Shown here one piece after another: positions 33,669-45,600 of a DNA stretch of 60,000 nt (position 1 is the stretch's first letter; every line of letters begins with the position of its first letter). The DNA is from Branchiostoma floridae (lineage: Eukaryota; Chordata; Leptocardii; Amphioxiformes; Branchiostomatidae): NCBI RefSeq assembly GCF_000003815.2, contig NC_049986.1, forward strand, positions 15,209,811 to 15,269,810, read 5' to 3'. The translations under genes were made by a program, and so were the position numbers. The notes under the pieces are model-generated. The model did no database searches and had not been told where the DNA came from. It saw only the letters and a list, made by a program, of their open reading frames with translations.

Positions 33669-36600
33669 CTGTAGAACAAACAAACAAACAAATATACATG
33701 TAGTAAACAGTCAGTTATAGCAGACAGACAATGAACATGTAATGTAACAGTATTCTGTGCATTTAGCTATACGGACCCCTCCCAACCATTTCCTCTGTGG
33801 TGAGGCAGCGCCAGCTCACCCTGGCAAGGCATGTCATGTGGTTCGTGGTAACGACCCTGCAGGGAGACTAATGGACTGTCAGGGCTCGAAACAGCACCTG
33901 CATATGCAGGTTAGTGCAGGTAAAATTGGAGCTGTGCAGGTATTTCTGGTGTCTACCTGCACCTAACCTGCACTGGTCTATGTGCTGGGTTTTATTCATA
34001 CCTGTAAATGTCCTATGATGTAGGTGTATGTGGATTGTTATTAGCTGCATTGACTGTTACCACCTATTAAGTATAGACGAAAAACTAGCAATGGTCCCTG
34101 AACAATTTTAGTATGATCCATACTTCATAAATAAAGTGGTGCAGGTAAAATTTGTCTGGTGCAGGTAATTTTCAGTGTTATTCAGAAAACAGTATGTCCT
34201 ATGATGTAGGTGTGTATGGATTGTTATTAGCTGCATTGATAAAGTATGAAAGAAAAAATAGCAATGCATGGTTCCAGAACAATTTTAGTATTATTCATAA
34301 TTCTAAAGTTCAGAGTGGTGAAGGTAAAATTTGTCTGGTGCAGGTGATTTTCAATGTTACCTGCACCAGTGCAGGTATGCAGAAAAAAGTATTTCGAGCC
34401 CTGACTGGTTACCAGAAGGAAGGCGCAGAGTTGGCCGACCATACATAACCTTAAAGTCAATGATAGAAAGAGACATTGCACTGTCAGGGACTACTTTTAG
34501 TGTTTGCTGTCCATGAAGGAGTCAGATCATTCTGGAAAAATTGTACTAGAGATTGTACCTCATTGGTGTAACTGGATGCATTATGATGATGATGATGATG
34601 ATGATTTAGCTAGGTGCACTGGGTGGTTTTGAAATAAAAATATTTGAAAATCTAAAGAAATTTACCAAAAAGGGAAAACAAATTCAGGAAACGTTAGCGT
34701 AAACTTTTCAACAGAAAAACTTACACGAACATTTTAATACCTTCATAATTACATTAGTGTTCCCAAACTAACAAGCTATAGCATTACAACAAGTTATCTT
34801 CCTTTATATAAACAGGAATCACAAACGATAAACTTTGCCTTATTCATCACCTTCAATCCTCCTGGACTTTAACACTATAAAATTGCTGCCATAAAATGTC
34901 TTACACATTACAGAAATGTCACACCCTGAAATCCACCCCACCCATTACAGGTTCATTACACACAGTACGATAATCTCACTGGTCAGAACGCCTCACCGTT
35001 AACATAAATTACATCTAATCTTCTGCAAATGAAAGAGCTTCATTTATATTCATCATGAATACAAATTCCATAGCAAGATTTGCAAGGTTGAATGATGTTT
35101 GAACTGTCCAATAGGCTTGGATCCAGTCTTAGAAGTTTCGTCAATGACTGAGTTATGTAGTTTTGGATCAGAGTTTTGGAACTGGGTATCACAATCATGT
35201 AAAAATGAATGATTTGCAGCCTTTGGCATATAAAATGCTGTGGGCTGTATAATAAATATATCATTCATACAATTATTTGAATATTTGTCAGAAATCTCCC
35301 AAGTATTAGACTGGGTAATGCAGATTTGGAAATGATGAATTGGCTGGACTTTTGGGATCACTTGGCTCACAAATTCACTGGAACAAGACTGCACGTTTGC
35401 GGTAATGAAATGATATGCAGAACAATCTGACAAATCAAACTTTTCAGTGTTCATCCACTGGAAGATTGGGTGGATAATTGATAAATTCCCTGGAGATTTG
35501 ACTAAAAATAACTTTGATAGTCTGATTTAAAAAAAAAGTTTACGAATTCTGAAGTCAAATAATCAACATTCTGATGAAAAGACTACAAATTGATTCCTTT
35601 GAATCCCAAATTGTGACTGGTCTTCCATAAAACATAATCCGAAAGGGGTAAAAATTGATGAACATTGCTGTGAGACCATGTATCATTTTCATTCTATTCT
35701 ATTCTATTCTATTCTATTCTATTCTATTCTATTCTATTCTATTCTATCCCACATAACTTCTGGACATGATCAGTATTCAGTAGACAGAGATCTACAAATA
35801 TGACTCCTTCATGCTGAAAAGACCAATAAGAAGAACAACTAGACGTCTATTACCAGAGAGAAGAGGAACAAATGAGCAGTGGCAGCCTCCATTTTTCAGA
35901 AATCAAATCACAGAAACTGGTCCCATCCAGGCAGATAATTTTGCAAATTCTCTCATTTAGTGCTGAATGGGACACTTGCTCCCTGCACATTTTGAATGGG
36001 GAGGGGATGGAGCCTGAACAAATGGGATAAGTGCAGTACCGGTGGGTCTATTGTGTGAGAAAGTGTTTTATTGCTGCTCCAGTGTGGGGAACTGTGGGGT
36101 TAATGTGTTGTGAAGGCAGTCGTTGCCTGCACTATTTGGCAATAACACCGGTTTGCAGGTATACATGATGATGATGGCACAGGAATCAAAAATACAGTTT
36201 GTTCTGTGAGAACGAAGGCTAAATGTGTGGCATGAATACTTAGTACTTTATTATGAATTCAAGAAATTCAGCTTAGCAAGGTCTTTATTTTTAGGGCAAG
36301 TGTCAAGCCGAGAGAAGAAGGGATGGAGAGATGGAAGAACAAGGACAAAGTGATGCGAAGATCTACAAGCACATTTCCGACAAATTGTGGATTTCATTAA
36401 AAAAGTACAGGACAAGTTTGCCGTAGCCATCTTCGAAGTCTTCAGCAAACTATCATGGCCATAGCATAATAACTCTGAGCTTCCTCTTCCTTTTGAGCCA
36501 TGGATTCCATCTGCCTCAATGAATGTCCCTATTACATCCCATCATGCTTAAGGGAAGGTGAGTCTGAGATACATGTATTTGTGAGAGAAATCTATTATTT

Positions 36601-39600
36601 TATTTCTTTTATCAATACTTCTTAGCAGAATCTACAATGTACATATTGGGCTTTCTTGTAATGTGATTTTTTTTCGATGGTATATTAGTTCTAGAGACCA
36701 TGAGAGGCCATAAGAGACCTAAAACTGATTGATTGATATGATATTGAAAAAAAAAGTATAACTATGCGCCCCAAAAAGCCATAGAGTCATAGAGCTAGAT
36801 GACTACATATTAAGTGAGGTAGCATTTGTTTCTGAGGTATCCTTAGTCTGTGACAAAATAAAAATCTATAATTGATACAACACAAAACGATTCATGCAAT
36901 AATTACCAAATGTACATGTAATGGTAATAGGCAATACACATTGCTACATACATAATGAAGTGAATTATTTCTAACATGAACCAAATCATTATGAAACAAA
37001 GCCAATTACATTGTAATGACTGCAATTGGGATAATTCGGGAAATGAATTTTAATGTTTCACAATAAATCCCTTCAGCATTCCAACCATATGTCAATGATC
37101 TACCATGGAAATTTCTCATTACCCAGAAAATCTGATTAGTGGCTGAAATTACCATCATAAAGTGCGTGGAAAGGGGATTTTAACTACAGATCGGAGGAAA
37201 AAATGTACACACTCACACATCACAGAAGATATATTTTCTTCAGCCAAACATGGTGCAGTATTGCCTAACATTTCCCTTGTTTTACACATTTTGATTCATT
37301 TTAGTTTTGAATCTAACAAATCTTTAAATAATAAGATGGAACAATGCAAAGCTGTAACTAGGAAAATAATCAGACCTTTGGAGTTGCCATCATTAGATTT
37401 TCTTTCCTAACATAAATCTAGATTACAATGATCAATAAAATTCAGAATTGACACTTGTCAATTATGATCTTATCATCCATATGCAATCTGCACGTCAGAA
37501 AATTTATAACTCTCTCATCTCGGAAGATGTTATTGATCAAAGCTTGACGTTACAAAATGCACATCTAGGGGTCCTCCGTGGCGAGATAAGGTTCTAAACT
37601 GACAGGTTATGATGCTAATGTGTTCCCCATAAGGAGAGTATAGGCAGAGTGATGTTACATCTCCGCCCGGGGGGACAGGATAACGATGACAAACAAGAGA
37701 GATTCTCGTGTCCTCAGGTCGTCATTTGCTCATATTTGATCCCCATCTAGAGTGGTTTTTTATTGCTGTCTGCCAGGCACCGCAGCTTAAAACACGCCGT
37801 AAAAGCCAAATCAACACATGCCGACAATTTGGGTCCACGTTAAGCAGGGGATATCCAGGAAAGTATTCCTTAAACACTCAGTAAGAGTCATTATCCAAAT
37901 CCGCCCTGACGTTTATATCACCAATTTTATTTGTTAAAGCTACTCTGTGGGGACACTAAAGAGCAATAAAGGAAATAATAGATGGGTGAAGAAGTCTAAT
38001 TCAGAACGACATGTGGAAGTGGCTGCCTCGTTAGCAATGCTAACGACCAGGCAGGACCCAGTTGGGAAAAGCGTGAAATGTGCATGAGGGGCTATGGGGG
38101 CACGCACCGTACTCTAGGGTGGGTTTCACTTAACACGTTGATCATATATAATGCATTAACGGCACAGCGGGTGTTGATGTTATCTGTAGTGATCAGGTGG
38201 AGATGGCCCGGTGCTTCACAGAGCTGTCAACTGAGGAGGTAATTAAGGCAAAGTAATAAATATAGATTATAACTTGAGTGAGAAATGTACATCAAATGAA
38301 AGTAAGTGTACTCAAAACAGATTGAGTGAACTCCCAAGGTGTGAAGTTAGATATAAACTTTCCTTTTATACAGTCAAACACCCCAAAGATATACCACAAA
38401 AGTTTTATTATGAAAAACTTATTGTTACAAAGTGCTATGATTACAAAACAAAATCATATATACCCGGTAGTTGTTTTTTGATAACTAAGTAAATCAATGT
38501 GCATGATAGCAAAGACTTCAGTGTGAAAAAATGAAACACAATTTACTTCAAATTCTGCTATTGAACATAGCAAAAAGCTAGACTATTTCATTTTGATAAT
38601 TGTTTTTAAAATCTTATTCTTTTAAGTTCCACGGCATGGTGAAAGTCAAGAGCTTGTAATGTGCTTGGCTTTGTGGCTATAACAGTGAAGGTAGCACAAT
38701 GAAAATACTGTAGCCTGTTCGTGGGTGAGCTAAGTTCATGGTGAAGGATACTTAAAGACTTACAGTGTAGTATGTTCTTGTATACCACTGCTTCCTTGAG
38801 ACATAACAGTGACTGGTGCCTTACAGTGATATCAATCTTTGGTCAAGTGCAAGTAATACTGAAGATAGAGTGGAGACAATATCCCTGTAGCTAACAATAA
38901 CCTCCTGATCTTCCTTAAGGAGTTGTTCCTGTCTCAACATCAATTCTTCTTTTATCTTTAAGGTGTAGTCTCAAAATAAAATAGTTTTCTTGGTGAGATC
39001 AAATTGTTTTAAGGTCGTATGTGAATTTTCGTAAACCTCTTTTTCATGCTATTTACCAGGTACTACTTTGGTATAGGTAATAAACAAATACCATCCAACT
39101 ATTTTTTAATTTTCAATGTTGCTTGTCATTTTGATATAATAATTATTTTCTTTCCCCTATGTCTCATAAAATTGCCTTCCTGAAAATATATATAAAAAAA
39201 ATTACGTCAAAAGCTTCAAAAATCAAACATTTGAAAGAACATTGCTTTTTCTAATGTTGAAGCTGAAGATAATTGAAAGCTGCTGGGAAGAAGCAAAACA
39301 AACCAGAGCAAGCTGCTAGGGGGCTCAAACCTTTACCATTTTCCCCCTTACATTACAACAAAAGCTATCAGCTCCTGAAAGATCAAGACCTTAGCATGTC
39401 CAAGAACAAAAGATACAAAAAACAGAAGTTCTGTTGCAGTACCAAGGTCAGCTGCCAAAGAACCCAACACTGCACTTGACCTTATAATGTTAACAACAAC
39501 TACATGTACCCACACACCAAATATCAGCCCAATCCATATATCCATAGGTTCTGAAGTTATTGCTGCAGAAACATGTAGACACAAACAAACATACAAGCAA

Positions 39601-42600
39601 GCACCTGCACCTCCATTCTTAATGTGGATTCTGAAGTAATAAGATTTCTGTTTGAGAAAACATCCATGTCCCTCCTGTCATCTCCATATCCCCCGGTGCC
39701 TCAAATGATCAATTTTTTCCGTGAAGACTGCCATTGACTTGGTTAATGACATGAACTTCCCCATGATTCCCTTCGGGGGGAGCTATACATCAGACGCAGA
39801 AAGTTTTCTGGCTAAGTACGATAGCGCTCGCCAGGAGTGACCCGACATCGCAACGTGAAGGAATACTAAATCTGCCGCTGCAAGCAAATAACCTTAATAA
39901 GAGATATCAACTGGCATAACATAGAGAATACATCATTACGAGATGGGTAAGATGATAAAATATTTCACAGCGAATCTCAATTTCACAAATAGTATCACAT
40001 TTCACATCTTCAACTGATACTGACATCAAAACAATCTTCTTTTTTTTGCTCAATGAATTTCTAATCATAGACAGGTTTCAAGACGCTTGACAGAGTAACT
40101 GCCATGAGAGAGAATAATTTCACAAATTATTCTTTTTAAATTCAAAAATCATTGAACCTTGAACCATCACTGTCCCCCTTAACCGACCTTACAATGTATG
40201 TTATAATGTACAACAACATCAAGTAGTAATATAACTTTGTGCACTTTGCCTCCTGATTGTTTTGAAGTGCTCGTCATTTGTCTCTGTCCAGGACTAAGAG
40301 GAAATCTTCCTCCCAGCTATTCCTGCTGTACTCTCTCCGCTGTTCTGGGTGATCATGGTCAAATGACAGTGTCCTTTGTCAGAGTGCTTCTGGGCACAGC
40401 AGCTTTTACTGGCTTTTTCAAGTCAAGCTCCAAACAAATGGCTTTTTCAATCTCAAGCAAACAGACAAAGAGAACTCTTCTATGTTCTTTGTAACTATGT
40501 TGATTAACAATGCAGCTTTTACTTGAGTTGTTTGCGAGACTGGGTTCCCTAAAAAAACAACTTGTTGAAGTTGAATGGATTAACCCAGTAGCTTGAACAT
40601 CTAATGAATAAAAGGGCTTATACAGTGTTTGGTAAACTGCAAATGTGCAAACTCAGCGTCATATTCTTGCTATTGGTGAATACACAAGCCATCTGAATGC
40701 TAACTAATCTTAAGATATAGTCAGTAGTATGCTGAACACAAAAGGTATTTCAACACACACATTATTTCTGAGAAATGACATCCTTGTTTTTGCAAAGACA
40801 TTCTGGACAAATAACAAAACATGTTTGTTGAAATCATCTGTAAATAAACTAAAATTCGGGAGGCTCTTGATTATTTGTTGATGGAAAAACACTGCACCTT
40901 GTTCCAAAACAACATGTCTTGAGCAAATAAAGGATTGGGCATGTCAGTCTGAGCTGGAGGTGGGTGTGGAATTTCCTGTATTGGAAGATGAAAGTTGGAC
41001 ATGGTTATTATGGTCAGAGACAACAAAGACCTTGGGTTTATATGTTGGTTTTGCAGGAGGAAATATACAAACTTCAGCTTCATGGTACCAAATGTTGGTT
41101 GTAGCATCAACAAGAAAAGTCATACATGTTCTCATGTATACACTAGGGGCTTAGAACTTATTTTTCAAAATAGGTGCACTAGCTAGTGCATCTTGCCTAG
41201 AATTTAGTTACACTGAAACTATTTAGGTGCACAAAATAAGAAGAGGGAACAAGCTCGGTGCTCTTTTCCAGTGTTTTAGCCAGAATCAGGAAGTCCGTGT
41301 GCGGCACATATATCTAGGTACACCTGCAGTCAAAGATTTGGCTCCATTTTCGGGTGCATATCAGATATGCACCCAGTTTTCAAACCCTAACTATCAGTAT
41401 CATACCCTCACCACCAGTCACCTGAACTAGCTGTGTATCACCTCGCCTGACCCAACTGAAAACTGTTCCTTTCTGCCCAGAAGTCCCCAAATCCCCAGTC
41501 AAACATGATGAATGGGAACTGAAAGACTTTGGTAAAAGGGAGAGTCTTCCCCAAGCCACACAGTCGGTGACTTGGGTGACTTTTTCTCCTAAGTGCTCAC
41601 CCCGACCCTCAAGTTTCCACAAAAGCCCAGCAGGTAAAAGAGGCAGTTTCCTCCGTAAGTGGGGAGTTTGTCCCAAAAATGGGCAGGAGGAGATTTAAAT
41701 CAGTAAGGACAAGCTCTTTCCAATGGCTGGTTATCTTTAGTTCTATACTTTCATGTCCTGGATTCAGTTGTCCAAGGGGAACATTTTCTTAGTGACAACT
41801 TGTAGAACTGGTTCTTTGCAACTGGGAATGGCAATGAAACATTTCAAGGCCACTTCAAATGCCCTTCATGTGATTGTTCTCAACTATTACTGTATGCAGA
41901 CACTGGTGCAGAGAAAATTACAGGACTAAGATAAAACAATCTCTAATCCTAAGAGCCTTACATTTGAGGATCAGAATTTTGTTGAGTAATATTATTAAAG
42001 CACACATCAAAATTTGGCTGAGAATCAGAGCTTACATACTTTTCATGATCAAAAAGTCAATGACAACGGTCATGTCTATAAAGTACAAATCTANNNNNNN
42101 NNNNNNNNNNNNNNNNNNNNNNNNNNNNNNNNNNNNNNNNNNNNNNNNNNNNNNNNNNNNNNNNNNNNNNNNNNNNNNNNNNNNNNNNNNNNNGTTCTCT
42201 CTTCTCTCTCCCCCGGACAGATTTTTATCATATTGGGTCATTGTCGGCACACGCTATGTGCCCCAGAGGAACAGAGTAAAAGGTTGTGATTGCCCGTGTG
42301 GGCATCTGTTGGCCTTCAGAGCCTGATGTCCTTTTCCAGCCTTTATGTTTCCTTTCAGAGCATTACCGTAATCCTTGTTGTTACTTGTTGTTATCTATTG
42401 TTCCGTGGGCCTTAGTTACCTTTGCCCAGTTCTTAGCCAACCCGTCACAGAGGACACTTAACCCATTATTTTTACATCTAGGCTAGCTAAACACAATCAT
42501 CATCATCAATAATAAGATACATTAACATGTAGTTAACTTACCCTTAATTGATATAGAATAAAAACAAATATTATTCAATTACGTTAAGACTTAAGATTTA

Positions 42601-45600
42601 TTCAAATTTATTATAACAATGGATAAGTTTGTCTACCTATATATTATTATGAAATACTGTAAAGAAGATGATTGTACCCTTAAGATATTATAGCTGCATT
42701 ATTACAATCAGATACAATAGTCATGTCAAACAGACATAAATGTAAGACTTGTTTTAAATTTCTGTAGCCATGTATTTCGATTTGACAAGTCATCTACCAA
42801 ATCCTTCTATTGAGAGTTGTATAAAACATACAATTTCCTGTATTTCAATATTCATGATCAATAAATCATATACACACCTAACTGCCATGTCTTATAGGCA
42901 AGCATATGTACGGATTTTCTTGTCTCAAATCCCTGAGACCTTCTGCTCTTTTGGTTCACACAGGTAAGAAACGGCAACAATTACCTTAAACTGTTTGGAA
43001 CAGACTTGAATGACTCTGGCAACCAGACCTCAATTTTCCACTCATTACCATTTACATTTGTACCAAGCAAATAATGATTTTATGCTGTAAGTCATACAAT
43101 GGACTGCCAATTATGGGAAAGCAGTGCAGTTAGACTATCCTCCTGGCCATTGTCCAACACAACAGATGGTTAGTAGGATGGCTTTGTCACTGTGATGGCA
43201 GAAAAGCACTTGTCAATCCCGGACTACCATGGGAATAGCACTGGTCAAGGTTGGTCCAATTAGGGACCAATTATCAAGGGAGTTACTGCAGGTCAATATC
43301 CCCAGATTACATAACACAGTTTCATTGTTTGAAACACAGTTGGACATTTTGATTTTTTGAAAACAGTGTTTTGGGACATCTTCAGTACATGTACATGAAC
43401 TACAAATGTACAGTAATTGCAAAGGAACAGTAAAAGTTTGATGTCAGTTGAAGAAAAATACTTTCCTCTATGGTATAATGAAATTGGTATAATCATCTAG
43501 AGTTTTTTTAACAATCTATAATCTAGACTATGTACATCTTTTATGATTGTTAAAAAAAGGTTACTACCAGTTTCTAACCTACATGCAATGGAAAACGCAA
43601 CCACTATCAAACCAGTCACCTAAAGATGTCCATTTCTGCATATGTACAGTGACAGTTATACTAAAATGTTTGTTAGCAATAAGCTCACTGAAATTGACAA
43701 TTCAGAGTTGCTTCATCTTCTTTCAGAGCCTAGCCCAGAGTCTGTGGTTGAAAATTGTACAATCAAAGGCACAGGAAGATAGAAATGTACCAATGGAGTG
43801 TCAAAACCATCTGAGTTCTGTTTTCCCCTTGTTAGCTAACTTAAAGTTTCCTTGGATTTACATTGCAAGGCTTAAGAGTATGGATGTTGTGAAGATATAC
43901 ATTTCCTGCAGAAAGTTCAAGTTGATGACAGGATGACAATATCTGCTACTCTCCACGCAGACGTTGGAGGGAAAATTGAGAATTTCTTCTCATACATTTG
44001 TATGCAGGAAGAAAACAATCCAAAGAAAACAAACAAAAAAATATGAGAAGGTCACAATTTTCCCGCCAATTTTTGCTTGGAGAGTACAAATTTACGACTG
44101 TTTGTACTAAACAGTATGGCAGGTGTACCTTAATCACAGATGATGACACTGCACACTATCTTATTACTGTCCAGGTGTGAGCTTTATTGTAGTCAAGGTC
44201 ATGTGATTATCCACACAAACAATTAATTGGCAAATGGTTTCAGCTTTTCTTCACACATTGTTTTATAAATACAAGGGAAGTACAATGAAAGACAATGATG
44301 CGATAAAAAGCCAAGGGCACGTGCTATTGTCTCTTAGAGTGTGAGGCAAGGACAGCCATTCAATTTAGCTGTGTCAAGGACTTGCTTGGTTAGGTAACAT
44401 ATGGAAGGGTTTTTGAACTCTTCCACCATTCTTCATTGACCTGTTAAATAGAATGTCATGCATTGTCAATTCACACGAGTTGATAATTAATAATAATCCT
44501 CTTAGACCAAGCTTTAAAGGAAGCTTTCACAGTACCGGTGTTTTTTTATTTTTAAATTCTGATTTTAAATCACTGTTGAAATGTGTATAGCATTGATTTC
44601 AACTCTTGTAACTACATCCTGGGCTGTAACGTTGTAAGTCATGCATCTTTTTTGCCTTACAATAGCTGTCACTGCTCTAGATATTTGGGTCAATAAACCA
44701 ATTCATCACTTCGGTATGTCAGTAGCCGTCACCTATTTACTCATTCACTCGCTCACTCATTCACTCCTCGCTCACTTATTCACTCACTTGCTCGCTCGCT
44801 CGCTCGCTCGCTCACTCACACACACACACTTGCTCGCTTGCTCACACACACACACACGCACACTCACTCTCACTCACTCACTACTCACTCCTCACTCACT
44901 CGCTCGCTCGCTCGCTCATACAAACACACTCACTTACTCACTCACTCATTCACTCCCCATTCCCTCGCTCGCTCACTCACACTCACTCACTCACTCTCAC
45001 ACTCACTCACTCACTCACTCACTCACTCACTCACTCACTCACTCACTCACTCACTCACTCACTCACTCACTCACTCACATTATTATTGATATGATACTAT
45101 TGATAACTTTCAATCATGACCGACAGCACCATCAGCACATTAGGAGGCAAATATCAAAGCATTGTGAGTTGAATATTGCTTACTGCAGTCTGACTGCATT
45201 TATATTTGCAAACAGGAAACACCCAGCACATCTAGATGGTTATCTCCTACCATAGGGAACGGCACGCACCAGCCAGAAAACGCAATAAGCTGGGCGGGTG
45301 AGATCGATACTCTACTTTCTCGACGGCCGCCGGCGAAAAAGCATCAATCATGACGGTTAAGTGGAAGCTCAAATGAACTGAGCATCTGGCTCAGCAAATT
45401 TTCCGCACGCCCGCGGGCGAGGCGCGTCGAAAAAGACGTGGAAAGCGGGGAAATTAGTAAAGCAATCATGCTGCAACCGGGGGCGATGTGGGGTAATTGG
45501 CCTATCATCTCGGAAATCAGGGGGAGTAATAATGAAAACGGAGCGCAAGTGACAGGAAAACACCTGTAGATGTCTTCAGTTGTCCGAATTACACGTCAAA

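Noticed and set aside
33291-33683. 130-codon open frame on the - strand over the DDX31 terminal exon
   Set aside because: It resembles no family and runs through a GAACA repeat. The alternative phase gives a DDX31-like ending with matching splice phase, which is preferred.
41380-41676. 98-codon - strand frame considered as a missing DDX31 exon
   Set aside because: No similarity to the DDX31 C-terminus. Splice phase already joins 46960 to 33668.
41874-42326. Long frames crossing the N run
   Set aside because: They consist partly of unknown bases.
44641-45255. 204-codon Ser/His/Leu/Thr-rich frame
   Set aside because: Produced by the CTCA microsatellite.
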